Numbered from the stretch's first letter, positions 16,706 through 25,106 are shown. The stretch is DNA of 45,873 nt from Bacteroidota bacterium (GCA_025360565.1 JANYBY010000154.1:1-45873); one strand, 5' to 3'. The notes: generated from the letters alone by a model not told the origin. A program made the numbers and translations.

Positions 16706-18562
16706 CTAAAGTCCCACCCAACTTCTTAAAATTTGTTTTTGTTTATCGGTTATATCTTTACTAAGCGAAATTTTGTTGTATTCAACTATTTTTATTTTGC
16801 GGGCTTTGGCACTGAGTGTTTTTAGTTTGAATTTTCCTTTTTTTCCTTTTGGCCTGTAAACCTCAATGGTTATTACATCGCCTTCTTTAATGGTATCATA
16901 ATAATCGGCAATAACCTGTTTTACTTTTTCAACGGTAAGTTCTTTACCGTTTAATTTACTGAGTTCATCGCCCACTTTAAAACCCAGGTCTTTTCCAAAT
17001 TCATCCAGGTCCTTAATGCTCATTACTACCAGCCTATGGGTTTCTTCTTTGTAATCAAGATCGGGTGTACCGAAAGAAAACTCGTAGCTCACACTTTCCT
17101 TAGCGAAATCAATTCCAATTTTGTTTAACACTTCCTTTATTGGTAATGGCTTATGGCCTCCAACATGATTCCTTAAAAAAGAGCCAATTTCGGGATAGGT
17201 AAATTTTTCAATATCGTTGAACAGATCAGCATCATTAAAGGATTTATTTTTTCCGTATTTACTTGCAAGGTCTTTCATTAAATTTTGCGTTCCGTATTTT
17301 CCATCGCTCAGGTCACGCAATAAAATATCGAGGCACATACCAATTACCGCTCCTTTTTCATACACATTGTTGTATTGCGGATGAATTTTATCGAGTAAAA
17401 CATTTTTGCTCATCCCTGTAAAACTCATGGTATCGTTAAAACTATTTAAGCTGTTATCGTATTTCTGCATCATGTTGCCAAGCAAAACATCAACAGTTGT
17501 TATGCCACCTTTGGCTTGGGCGTGATGGGCTGCGTATTCCGTCATGCCTTCGTATAGCCAAAGGTGCTCGCTCATTAAAGGATTATTAAAATCAAAATCA
17601 CCGATCTCTTTTGAATGAATGTTTAAAGGTGTAACAATGTGAAAAAATTCGTGAGCGGCAACATCTCGCAGTTCCTGTTTAATATAGGTGCTGTCTATTT
17701 CGGGCATTACATAAAAGGAAGAATACGAATGCTCAAGCGCACCGTTGGCACCGGAACGGGTTGGCTTTGGCGCGAAATAAAACAGAAACGCGTATTTATC
17801 AACCGGCAATTTACCACCGAGATATTCGCTTTGCGCCCCAAGTAATTCAATTAATGTACGGGCAATAAAACCAGAAGTTACTTTTTTATTGGGCGAGTAA
17901 CACGATACTAAAACTTTTGTATTTCCAACCAAAATGGTAGTAGTATCAGGCAGTTGGTACAAAATGGGCGAATCCACCAGGTCATGATAATCAAAAACCG
18001 AAATAACATCTTTGGTTGAACCGGTTTTGATATTTGATAAACCGGTTGCGGGATAAAAGTTTTTTGGTTTTTCAAACTCCAAAATAAAATTGCGGTTGGT
18101 AAGGCCTTTTATGTATCCAAAAAAGCCATGTGTGTTAATGCCAAAAAATTTATCGGCCTCAATACCTGTTCCTCCGGGTTCAAAAATTACTTTTTCTTTA
18201 TTTTCAGCATCGTCTTTTTTATCCCAGGTATCATCAACATCATAGCTGATCTCAGAAATTTTGTTTGCCGGAGAGATCCTAAAAGTATTATCATCCTTTT
18301 TTACAACGTTTATTTTTTCACCGTTCTTCCCTTTCACGGTAAAATTGCTAATGTACCTCCCGAAATTATAGATCTCGTAAGTGCCGGGTACCATTGCAGG
18401 AAAGCAGAAATCTATTTCGTTTTGGGTAAGGTCAGGTGGAATCAATTTTACGGCAACTTTATCGTTTTCAACTTTTACAAGATTTATAAAATACCGGTAA
18501 TTTTCATCTGCAATTACTGAAATCGAAAAAAAAGAAAGAATTAAAAAGAGGGTTGAACGCAT
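16706..18562 (-). CDS. M61-family metallopeptidase with PDZ domain
   Basis: Secreted or periplasmic zinc aminopeptidase-like enzyme, 618 residues from the ATG at 18562 (a TTG at 18571 adds only three residues). Signal peptide MRSTLFLILSFFSISVIA. An N-terminal beta domain (about 25-210) precedes the catalytic part, with the zinc motif HEFFH at about 304-308 in VAAHEFFHIVTPLNIHS and the third ligand region WLYEGMTEYAAHH (E338). The C-terminal PDZ-like domain lies at about 490-590 (MSIKDLDEFGKDLGFKVGDE, LNGKEL). This matches the glycyl-aminopeptidase M61 family. It begins 13 nt after the stop of the CPBP protease gene, so both are probably co-transcribed, which suggests a joint envelope proteolysis role. 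Confidence 0.9.
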   Translation of the reverse strand: MRSTLFLILSFFSISVIADENYRYFINLVKVENDKVAVKLIPPDLTQNEIDFCFPAMVPGTYEIYNFGRYISNFTVKGKNGEKINVVKKDDNTFRISPANKISEISYDVDDTWDKKDDAENKEKVIFEPGGTGIEADKFFGINTHGFFGYIKGLTNRNFILEFEKPKNFYPATGLSNIKTGSTKDVISVFDYHDLVDSPILYQLPDTTTILVGNTKVLVSCYSPNKKVTSGFIARTLIELLGAQSEYLGGKLPVDKYAFLFYFAPKPTRSGANGALEHSYSSFYVMPEIDSTYIKQELRDVAAHEFFHIVTPLNIHSKEIGDFDFNNPLMSEHLWLYEGMTEYAAHHAQAKGGITTVDVLLGNMMQKYDNSLNSFNDTMSFTGMSKNVLLDKIHPQYNNVYEKGAVIGMCLDILLRDLSDGKYGTQNLMKDLASKYGKNKSFNDADLFNDIEKFTYPEIGSFLRNHVGGHKPLPIKEVLNKIGIDFAKESVSYEFSFGTPDLDYKEETHRLVVMSIKDLDEFGKDLGFKVGDELSKLNGKELTVEKVKQVIADYYDTIKEGDVITIEVYRPKGKKGKFKLKTLSAKARKIKIVEYNKISLSKDITDKQKQILRSWVGL

Positions 18563-18575
18563 AATTGTCAACGTT

Positions 18576-19544
18576 TTATTTAAGTATTAAATTAAAGTTT
18601 TTCCAGCGATATTTAAGCCAAAAAATTGTAAAAGTTATTGCTGCCATTACAAGCCAAAGAACAAATTCAGATCCCGGATTTTCAACATTCACTAAAAAAA
18701 TAGCATCGGTCTTTAAAACGCCGTTTGGTGAAGTAACGAGCAAAGATGAAAATAAATTATTAGCGAGATGTATGCCAAGAGCCAGTTCCAGCCCTTCATC
18801 CAACAGTGTGAGCAGTCCTAAAAATGCGCCAAAACAACAATAATAAGGCAACATAATAAGCCAGCCGTATGTTTTTGCTTCGGGATTACTCATGTGCAGT
18901 AATCCGAAAAGCAGAGAGGTAATAATTAAAGGAACAATGCCATTTTTAAAAACCTGTGAGAGGCCTTGCATTAAATAGCCACGCATAATTATTTCTTCGG
19001 TGCTTGTTTGAATAGGCATTAGCAAAACCGATACAGCAAGCAGGACGAAAAAATTCGTGGGTTTAAACTGAATAGTTGCATCCTGCGGAAAAAGTAAATA
19101 AGAAACCACAACAGATGAGATCACAAATGTACCCCAAATAGCAAATGCAAAAAAGAAACGTTTGTACCGTAGTTTACTGTAAGCGGTAATGATTGAAAGA
19201 AAGGGTTTGTGATGAATTTTTTTTACAACGAGGTACAAGCCGAACAAAGCGAAAACAAACATGGAAAGGAGCATGATCAGTAAAATATTTTTATCGATGC
19301 CCACTTTATCCGGATTAAAAAGGGTTTCAGGATCTTTTTGAAGTTCGGCAAAGGTAACCCCATGGGCAAGAGCCGAATTAACCAAGGGAAAAGAAATTAG
19401 AAGCTGACAAATAAGATAACCGAAAAAAGTAGCGGCAATTCCGGCAATATACATCCACCCTTTATTTAAACCATTTACTGCTCCCGAATTTAAAAACAGA
19501 TTATTAAATGGAAGTGGTTTTTGCTCTGATTCAGTTTCGGTCAT
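18576..19544 (-). CDS. CPBP family intramembrane glutamic protease (CAAX-type)
   Basis: 322-residue polytopic membrane protein. The catalytic core of the Abi/CPBP family is complete: EExxxR as E183, E184 and R188 in STEEIIMRGYL, the second motif LLFGLLHMSN with H217, and the third LGIHLANNLFSS with H259. Roughly eight hydrophobic segments are visible, with a longer loop between helices 2 and 3 (about 60-85). Members cleave prenylated or peptide substrates or act in bacteriocin immunity; no substrate is indicated here. It is the first gene of a pair with the M61 peptidase. Its ATG at 19544 is 70 bp from the divergent peroxidase start, and the gap carries the promoters. Confidence 0.9.
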   Translation of the reverse strand: MTETESEQKPLPFNNLFLNSGAVNGLNKGWMYIAGIAATFFGYLICQLLISFPLVNSALAHGVTFAELQKDPETLFNPDKVGIDKNILLIMLLSMFVFALFGLYLVVKKIHHKPFLSIITAYSKLRYKRFFFAFAIWGTFVISSVVVSYLLFPQDATIQFKPTNFFVLLAVSVLLMPIQTSTEEIIMRGYLMQGLSQVFKNGIVPLIITSLLFGLLHMSNPEAKTYGWLIMLPYYCCFGAFLGLLTLLDEGLELALGIHLANNLFSSLLVTSPNGVLKTDAIFLVNVENPGSEFVLWLVMAAITFTIFWLKYRWKNFNLILK

Positions 19545-19579
19545 TTAAAAAGGGTATAATGCTGTAACCACAAAATAGT

Positions 19580-19587
19580 TACTTTTG
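19580..19587 (+). promoter_or_regulatory. Predicted -7 promoter element of the peroxidase gene
   Basis: TACTTTTG followed by C, a perfect TAnnTTTG match. It predicts a start of transcription near 19594 and a leader of about 20 nt before the ATG at 19615. This position supports the ATG at 19615 over the upstream alternative at 19585. No good TTG -33 partner is present. Confidence 0.65.
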
Positions 19588-19614
19588 CATCTTATAAAAG
19601 TATTTATTTTTTTC

Positions 19615-20586
19615 ATGAATGCAAACCTACTTTGCTTAAGATATAAACTTGTTTGTGTTATATTAATTTTGTCGTTTTTAACCGGCTGTTTTAAAAAGGA
19701 GAGTGAAAAATTAATTGCAACTGAACAGCAATTAGGTAAAGCTTTATTTTTTGATGTTATTTTATCGCGCGATAGTACTATTAGCTGCGCAAGCTGCCAT
19801 AAACCCGAATTTGCCTTTTCCGATAATGTGGCTTTAAGTAAAGGTGTTTACGGTAAAACCGGTAACAGAAATACACCCTCTGTTATGAACCAAACAAACC
19901 GCAACGTATATTTTTGGGATGGACGCTCTGAAACATTGGAGGAGCAGGCCCTTGCACCGATTGAGAATGTGGTGGAAATGGATCTGCCTGGCACTATATT
20001 GGTGCAGCGTTTATTGAAAAATGAAATTTACCGAACAGCTTTTTTAAACGTTTATGGCAAAGATCCTTCAAAAGTATTAATAGCAAGCGCAATTGTTGCG
20101 TATGAACGAACGCTTGAAACCAATAAAAGTCCGTTTGATAAATACATGAGCGGAGAAGATACAACGTTGTTTTCGGAAAGTGCAAAGCGGGGGTTGCGTA
20201 TTTTTAACACGAAAGGAAAATGTTTTGATTGCCACTTTGGCGTTGATTTTACAGGGAACGATGACTATAAAAATATTGGTCTTTATAACGGTAAAGAGCT
20301 GAATGATAAAGGGCGATTTTTGATCAGTAATAAAGCAAAGGATCTTGGACGATTTAAAATTCCGGGTTTAAGAAACATAGCGCAAACAGCGCCATACATG
20401 CACAACGGCATGCACAATACTTTGCGTGAGGTGATTGATTACTACGATATGCCCGATAAATTTGTTGGCAACGGCGTTAATCGCGATACTTTATTAAGTA
20501 AACCTTTGGGCTTAACCGAAGGAGATAAAAAAGATCTGGAGAATTTTTTATTGAGTTTATCGGATGACCGTTTTGTTAAGCGATAA
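19615..20586 (+). CDS. Di-haem cytochrome c peroxidase, lipoprotein
   Basis: Periplasmic enzyme that reduces hydrogen peroxide with electrons from cytochromes; 323 residues from the ATG at 19615. The N-terminus ends in a lipobox LTGC (Cys about 25), so it should be membrane-anchored. The two haem motifs are CASCH (C58-H62) in the low-potential domain and CFDCH (C203-H207) in the high-potential domain. The MauG/CcpA signatures TGNRNTPSVMN, FWDGRSETLEEQA and the distal MHNGMHNTLREVIDYYD (axial Met region) are all present. The order and spacing fit bacterial cytochrome c peroxidases rather than MauG. It has its own promoter and overlaps the convergent 144-residue gene by 11 bp. Confidence 0.94.
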   Translation: MNANLLCLRYKLVCVILILSFLTGCFKKESEKLIATEQQLGKALFFDVILSRDSTISCASCHKPEFAFSDNVALSKGVYGKTGNRNTPSVMNQTNRNVYFWDGRSETLEEQALAPIENVVEMDLPGTILVQRLLKNEIYRTAFLNVYGKDPSKVLIASAIVAYERTLETNKSPFDKYMSGEDTTLFSESAKRGLRIFNTKGKCFDCHFGVDFTGNDDYKNIGLYNGKELNDKGRFLISNKAKDLGRFKIPGLRNIAQTAPYMHNGMHNTLREVIDYYDMPDKFVGNGVNRDTLLSKPLGLTEGDKKDLENFLLSLSDDRFVKR

Positions 20587-21010
20587 TCTGCTCTTTTAAT
20601 TCTTTCAGGATAGCCGACTTTTCTATTATTTCAAACCAATCAAGAGCAGTTTCAATTTCAGAGAACATTCGCGTATTAACATTGGGCTTAAAGAATTTTA
20701 AATAAAAATTTCCAAGCATTTTCTGACCCAGGCCTTTTATTAAGATGCCTTTTTTGATCTGATATTTCGAGTATTGATTATCCGAAAAATATTGCAACGA
20801 CTCTTTTGGAAAATGTTCGTATTGTACTTTTTTTATATTTACAAGCAAGCGCACATTCGCATCCTTTTTTATTTCGTTAATGGCTTGATGTTCTTTAATA
20901 ACGTTGCTTAAAGTGAAATCTACATTTGGTTTAAGTTCAAGATAAAGAAATTGCAGGGTTGGAAAATAATAAAGATTCGTTAATAAGGTATCTGCTTTAA
21001 TTACTTCCAT
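20576..21010 (-). CDS. SpoIIAA/STAS-like small protein, function unknown
   Basis: 144 residues. The pattern of strands and helices (TLQFLYLELKPNVDFTLSNV, VRLLVNIKKVQYEHFPKES, YSKYQIKKGILIKGLG, and a C-terminal ALDWFEII helix) resembles the SpoIIAA-like fold of Bacteroidota proteins that contain a late TALDWL-like motif. No catalytic residues stand out. The start codon overlaps the stop of the UDP-xylose synthase gene by one base (TAATG), showing translational coupling at the end of the nucleotide-sugar operon. Its relation to sugar metabolism is unclear; it may be a regulatory passenger. The family assignment is by pattern only. Confidence 0.6.
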   Translation of the reverse strand: MEVIKADTLLTNLYYFPTLQFLYLELKPNVDFTLSNVIKEHQAINEIKKDANVRLLVNIKKVQYEHFPKESLQYFSDNQYSKYQIKKGILIKGLGQKMLGNFYLKFFKPNVNTRMFSEIETALDWFEIIEKSAILKELKEQIIA

Positions 21011-21981
21011 TAGTTAAATTTACGGTGTTCTACTTTAGTAAGATCTTCTTTACTCAACGATTTAAAATACGCGTAAGTAATTTTTAAGCCCTCGGCCCTT
21101 GATACTTTTGGCTCCCAGCCAAGCAGTTCTTTAGCTTTAGTAATATCTGGTTGTCTTTGTTTTGGATCGTCCTTGGGTAAAGGCAGTGAAATTAATTTTT
21201 GTTTGGCACCGGTTAATTTTAAAATTTCTTCACCAAATTCTTTTATAGTTATTTCGCTTGGGTTGCCAATATTTACAGGCAAAGAATAATCGCTTAATAA
21301 TAATCTGTAAATACCTTCCACCAGATCGTCAACATAACAAAAACTGCGGGTTTGGCTTCCATCGCCGAACATGGTAAGGTCTTCGCCGCGTAAAGCCTGC
21401 CCAATAAAAGCGGGTAACACGCGCCCGTCGTTTAAACGCATTCTAGGGCCGTAAGTATTAAATATGCGTACTATTCTGGTTTCTAATCCATGCGCGTTAT
21501 GGTAAGCCATTGTTAAGGCCTCCATAAAACGTTTTGCTTCATCGTAACAGCCCCGAGGGCCAACAGGATTTACATTTCCCCAATACTCTTCGGTTTGCGG
21601 GTGCACGTGCGGGTCGCCATAAACTTCGCTGGTAGAGGCCACTAAAACTCTTGCGCCTTTTACTTTTGCCAAACCCAAAACATTGTGCGTTCCCAAAGAA
21701 GAAACTTTTAATGTTTGAATGGGAATTTTTAAATAATCAATCGGTGAAGCAGGTGAAGCAAAATGCAGTATATAATCTAATTGCCCCGGAACATGAATGA
21801 ATTTAGAAACATCGTGATGATAAAATTCAAAATCCTTTAATTTAAAAAGATGCTCAATGTTTTTAAGATCACCGGTAATTAAATTATCCATGGCCACCAC
21901 ACTGTATCCCTCCTTAATAAATCGATCGCATAAATGCGAGCCTAAAAATCCTGCCGCCCCTGTTATTAATACTCTTTTCAT
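21010..21981 (-). CDS. uxs: UDP-glucuronate decarboxylase (UDP-xylose synthase)
   Basis: Short-chain dehydrogenase that turns UDP-glucuronate into UDP-xylose; 323 residues. The Rossmann motif GAAGFLGSHLC is at residues 8-18, followed by STSEVYGD, the catalytic Y-x3-K in RGCYDEAKR, NTYGPRMRLNDGRVLPAF, FGDGSQTRSFCYVDDLV and the C-terminal PLPKDDPKQRQPDI-LLGWEP block. The last block and the RGCYDEAKR context are marks of UXS rather than dTDP-glucose dehydratase. UDP-glucose dehydrogenase in the same operon makes its substrate, which supports the call. The product would feed surface polysaccharide or glycoprotein synthesis. The leader contains the AATTTTAGAATTTT repeat (21990-22015). Confidence 0.9.
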   Translation of the reverse strand: MKRVLITGAAGFLGSHLCDRFIKEGYSVVAMDNLITGDLKNIEHLFKLKDFEFYHHDVSKFIHVPGQLDYILHFASPASPIDYLKIPIQTLKVSSLGTHNVLGLAKVKGARVLVASTSEVYGDPHVHPQTEEYWGNVNPVGPRGCYDEAKRFMEALTMAYHNAHGLETRIVRIFNTYGPRMRLNDGRVLPAFIGQALRGEDLTMFGDGSQTRSFCYVDDLVEGIYRLLLSDYSLPVNIGNPSEITIKEFGEEILKLTGAKQKLISLPLPKDDPKQRQPDITKAKELLGWEPKVSRAEGLKITYAYFKSLSKEDLTKVEHRKFN

Positions 21982-21989
21982 ATTTGTAG

Positions 21990-22015
21990 AATTTTAGAAT
22001 TTTTGATTTATAGAT
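21990..22015. repeat. Leader repeat shared with the ugd leader (copy 1)
   Basis: 26 nt identical to 23939-23964; the core is AATTTTAGAATTTTTGATTT. It starts 8 nt upstream of the uxs start codon. The core also occurs in the palindromic spacer at 44860-44944. Confidence 0.75.
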
Positions 22016-22026
22016 GAAACCATAAG

Positions 22027-22473
22027 TTATTTTTCGGGTAAATTATTCAGGTCTGTCTTATCTTTATCCCTTCCTGTAGCTTTTTTATTTAACCTAAGAT
22101 GAAAAAGACTAATAAAATTAACGGGGATTGAATCAATTTCTACAATTTTTTTATTCGCGAGGCATTCTTCAAAATTTAAACCTGTAACTCCTGTAATTAG
22201 ATCAATTCTGTTTGGAGGATATCCTAATTGAACAACTTTATCCGGTTCATTAAAATCATTTTCTGAAATGTCATAACCTCCAAATCCAAAATCTATTAAT
22301 GCCAGAATTAAATTTTTAGCGTTTTGCTGATTTGGCTTAACCCAGAAATCAATATCTCCGGTATATCGTGGATAGCCATACATCGCAACTGCATAGCCTC
22401 CAACAACAAGATATTCTACCTTGTGCTTATTTAATAACTCTATAAACTCTTTGAAATCCTGACTTATGTCCAT
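22027..22473 (-). CDS. MNT-type nucleotidyltransferase, toxin-antitoxin-like
   Basis: 148-residue minimal nucleotidyltransferase. Polymerase-beta-fold active site: GGYAVAMYGYPRYTGDIDFW near residues 22-41, with the DID aspartates that bind metal, and a third acidic residue in NRIDLITG. The C-terminus LRLNKKATGRDKDKTDLNNL is the conserved tail of the small DUF6036/AbiEii-like family. Proteins of this family are usually preceded by a small partner gene, as here (22427-22606, overlapping by 47 nt). Its substrate is unknown; related enzymes modify tRNA or AMPylate a partner. It is embedded, intact, between ugd and uxs in a sugar-nucleotide operon, which suggests later insertion. Toxin or antitoxin polarity cannot be told from the sequence. 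Confidence 0.85.
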   Translation of the reverse strand: MDISQDFKEFIELLNKHKVEYLVVGGYAVAMYGYPRYTGDIDFWVKPNQQNAKNLILALIDFGFGGYDISENDFNEPDKVVQLGYPPNRIDLITGVTGLNFEECLANKKIVEIDSIPVNFISLFHLRLNKKATGRDKDKTDLNNLPEK

Positions 22474-22606
22474 TTAAAAAAAATTGAATATAATGTTCCC
22501 TAAGCTTCTCTAAAGCTTGGATACGTTCGGTGTAATTTTTAGTGAGCCAAAAATCCAGATCGTTTGGCTCTTCGTTAAGTTTATATTTTTTTACTACTTT
22601 ATCCAT
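22427..22606 (-). CDS. Small protein (59 aa) paired with the nucleotidyltransferase
   Basis: Open frame from the ATG at 22606 to TAA at 22427-22429, 59 residues. It starts only 3 nt after the ugd stop codon and overlaps the nucleotidyltransferase start by 47 nt in another frame. The product begins MDKVVKKYKLNEEPNDLDFW and continues LTKNYTERIQALEKLREHYI. The pattern D-x-x-[FY]W-L-[ST]-x-x-x-x-E-R-[ILV] followed by a helix with LR is that of small partner proteins found before MNT-type enzymes in Bacteroidota and cyanobacteria (from memory, not searched). The gap-free spacing and the fit of this pattern argue for a real gene. It may be the antitoxin or regulatory partner. It is a short ORF with few residues to support it. 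Confidence 0.7.
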   Translation of the reverse strand: MDKVVKKYKLNEEPNDLDFWLTKNYTERIQALEKLREHYIQFFLNGHKSGFQRVYRVIK

Positions 22607-22609
22607 AAA

Positions 22610-23932
22610 CTATTTCGTTTTTACCCCAATACAATAATAATTAAAACCTTGTTTTTTAATATCTCCTGCTTCAAAAATATTTCTGCCGTCAAAAATAACC
22701 TTGTTGTTTAAACGTTTTGCAAGCTCTTCAAAATCGGGAGACCTAAACTCGGGCCACTCGGTTACAATTAATAAGGCGTCTGCTTTATTCAATGTGCTGT
22801 ACATATCTTTTGAATAAGAAATGGTATCGCCTAAAATGCGCTCTGCTTCGTGCTGTGCTACGGGATCGTAGGCTACCACGCTTGCTCCGGCCTTTAATAA
22901 TTTTTCAATTATAACTAAACTTGGTGCCTCACGCATATCATCCGTTTTTGGTTTAAATGATAAACCCCACAACGCAAATGTTTTTCCTTTCAGATCGTTA
23001 TTAAAGTGAGTGCGCACTTTATTAAATAAAACTTCTTTCTGGCTTTCGTTCACCTCTTCAACCGCGTTTAAAATACGCATGTTGTAATTTTTTTCTTTCG
23101 CTGTTTTTATCAAAGCTTTCACGTCTTTAGGAAAACAACTGCCGCCATATCCTACACCGGGGTAAATAAATTTATTGCCAATTCTCCCGTCGCTGCCAAT
23201 GCCTTTGCGCACCATGTTAACATCGGCCCCCATTATTTCGCAAAGGTTTGCTATGTCGTTCATAAAACTGATCTTGGTTGCAAGCATGGAGTTGGCGGCG
23301 TACTTGGTCATTTCCGCACTCGGAATATCCATAAAAATTATGGGATGCCCGTTCATCAAAAAAGGTTTGTATAGCTTACGCATTATTTCTTCGGCAACCG
23401 GATGATCAATGCCAACAACAATTCGGTCGGGTTTCATAAAGTCATCAATGGCCGCGCCCTCTTTTAAAAATTCGGGATTAGAAGAAATATAATATTCAAT
23501 TTTTTCACCGCGTTTATCTAATTCCGTTTGCACGGCCTTGCGCACTTTTTCGGCAGTAGTTACAGGTACCGTAGATTTTGTAACAATTACCAAAGGCTTT
23601 TTCATATGTTGACCAATAGATGAAGCCACCGCCAAAACATATTTTAAATCGGCCGAACCGTCCTCGTCAGGCGGAGTGCCTACTGCAATAAAGGCCACAT
23701 CGGTATCAACAATATTTTCAGGAAGTGAAGTAGAAAAATGTAAACGGTCTTTTTGCACATTTCTTAAAACCATTTCTTCAAGTCCCGGTTCGTAAATGGG
23801 CAGAATTCCTTTTTTAAGATTGTCAATTTTTTTTGTATCAATATCAACACAAGTGGCATTAACGCCAACTTCAGCAAAGCATGTTCCTGTAACTAATCCA
23901 ACGTATCCGGTTCCTATTACGGTTATTTTCAT
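22610..23932 (-). CDS. ugd: UDP-glucose 6-dehydrogenase
   Basis: Oxidises UDP-glucose to UDP-glucuronate with two NAD; 440 residues. NAD-binding motif GTGYVGLVTG at residues 7-16, then VGTPPDEDGSADL, STVPVTTAEKV, SNPEFLKEGAAIDDF, and the central helix MTKYAANSMLATKISFMNDI. The catalytic cysteine is C266 in GYGGSCFPKD, and the C-terminal domain shows LWGLSFKPKTDDMREAPS. The sequence is complete and typical. It stands between the DegT aminotransferase and the small protein/nucleotidyltransferase pair, and provides the substrate of the downstream UDP-xylose synthase. Its leader contains the same 26-nt repeat found before uxs. Confidence 0.96.
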   Translation of the reverse strand: MKITVIGTGYVGLVTGTCFAEVGVNATCVDIDTKKIDNLKKGILPIYEPGLEEMVLRNVQKDRLHFSTSLPENIVDTDVAFIAVGTPPDEDGSADLKYVLAVASSIGQHMKKPLVIVTKSTVPVTTAEKVRKAVQTELDKRGEKIEYYISSNPEFLKEGAAIDDFMKPDRIVVGIDHPVAEEIMRKLYKPFLMNGHPIIFMDIPSAEMTKYAANSMLATKISFMNDIANLCEIMGADVNMVRKGIGSDGRIGNKFIYPGVGYGGSCFPKDVKALIKTAKEKNYNMRILNAVEEVNESQKEVLFNKVRTHFNNDLKGKTFALWGLSFKPKTDDMREAPSLVIIEKLLKAGASVVAYDPVAQHEAERILGDTISYSKDMYSTLNKADALLIVTEWPEFRSPDFEELAKRLNNKVIFDGRNIFEAGDIKKQGFNYYCIGVKTK

Positions 23933-23938
23933 TTATAT

Positions 23939-23964
23939 AATTTTAGAATTTTTGATTTATAGAT
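23939..23964. repeat. Leader repeat shared with the uxs leader (copy 2)
   Basis: 26 nt identical to 21990-22015, beginning 7 nt upstream of the ugd start codon. It is followed by a further TTGTAGAATT, and the same TTTGTAGAATT element precedes copy 1. Confidence 0.75.
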
Positions 23965-23972
23965 TTGTAGAA

Positions 23973-25106
23973 TTATATAAGTTCTAAAACAGTTTTTGTT
24001 ATAAACGACAAAGTTTCTTCATCCAACTCCGTATGCATAGGCAGCGATAAAACACTTGCACAAAGTTTTTCGGTTACCGGAAAATCGCCTTGTTTGTATC
24101 GATCGCTTGTGTATGCTTTTTGCATGTGTAAAGGAATGGGGTAATAGATCATTGCCGGAATACCGCGTTCGGCAAGCTGTTCGCGCAACTTTGCACGGTC
24201 AACATTTACCAATTGTAAAGTGTACTGATGAAAAACATGGTTCGAGAATTTTGCCCGCACCGGCGTTTTTAATTTTGGGTTATTTGCAAAGGCCTTATCA
24301 TAATGATCTGCAACTTTATTTCTCGCCGCCGCGTATTCGTCCAAATGTTTTAACTTTGCATTTAACACTACTGCTTGTATCGTATCCAAACGCGAATTAA
24401 CACCCAATACATCGTGAACATATTGCACACTTTGTCCGTGATGCGCGATCATTTTTAATTGCGTTGCTAAATTATCATCGTTGGTATAAATAGCGCCACC
24501 ATCGCCGTAACAACCTAAATTTTTACTTGGAAAAAACGAAGTGCAACCTACATGCCCAATAGTGCCTGCTTTTTTAACAGTGCCGTCTTTAAATGTATAA
24601 TCAGCTCCAATTGCTTGTGCAACATCTTCAATCACAAACAAATTATGTTTTTTGGCAAGGGCCATTATTCTTTCCATATCGGCGCATTGCCCGAATAAAT
24701 GAACAGGTACAATGGCTTTTGTTTTTGGTGTAATATTGCGTTCTATTGCTTCTATATCAATATCAAATGTATCGGGATAAACATCAACTAAAACCGGTGT
24801 TAGGCCCAAAAGCCCTATTACTTCTGCCGTTGCCACATAGGTAAAACTGGCCGTAATTACTTCGTCGCCCGCTTTTAAACCAAGTGCCATCATGGCAATT
24901 TGCAGGGCATCTGTTCCGTTTGCGCAAGGTATAACGTGTTTAGCATTTAAATATTTTTCAAAACTTGCCTGAAATTCTTTTACCGAAGGGCCGTTAATAA
25001 AGGCGGTTGAATTTATTACATTCTGTATCCCTTCATCAACCTCGGTTTTAATTTTTTCGTACTGACCTTTAAGGTCGACCATTTGTATTTTTTTTGCGGA
25101 CACCAT
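23973..25106 (-). CDS. DegT/DnrJ/EryC1/StrS (WbpE-like) sugar aminotransferase
   Basis: PLP-dependent aminotransferase acting on a nucleotide-linked keto sugar; 377 residues. The N-terminus MVDLKGQYEKIKTEVDEGI is typical of the family. Then come GTDALQIAMMALGL, TASFTYVATAEVI, VPVHLFGQCADM, VIEDVAQAIGADY, and the PLP lysine K195 in FFPSKNLGCYGDGGAI, with R-x-D-x-xQ in NSRLDTIQAVVL. It is most like WbpE-type enzymes that aminate UDP-3-keto-glucuronate derivatives, which would fit the UDP-glucuronate made by ugd. The exact sugar cannot be read. It is the first gene of the operon, with a probable promoter at 25142-25135. Confidence 0.88.
   Translation of the reverse strand: MVSAKKIQMVDLKGQYEKIKTEVDEGIQNVINSTAFINGPSVKEFQASFEKYLNAKHVIPCANGTDALQIAMMALGLKAGDEVITASFTYVATAEVIGLLGLTPVLVDVYPDTFDIDIEAIERNITPKTKAIVPVHLFGQCADMERIMALAKKHNLFVIEDVAQAIGADYTFKDGTVKKAGTIGHVGCTSFFPSKNLGCYGDGGAIYTNDDNLATQLKMIAHHGQSVQYVHDVLGVNSRLDTIQAVVLNAKLKHLDEYAAARNKVADHYDKAFANNPKLKTPVRAKFSNHVFHQYTLQLVNVDRAKLREQLAERGIPAMIYYPIPLHMQKAYTSDRYKQGDFPVTEKLCASVLSLPMHTELDEETLSFITKTVLELI

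Noticed and set aside
16498..16764. Plus-strand ORF of 88 residues in the M61/PorE-like gap
   Set aside because: Composed of the intergenic repeats and palindrome plus the antisense of the M61 C-terminus.
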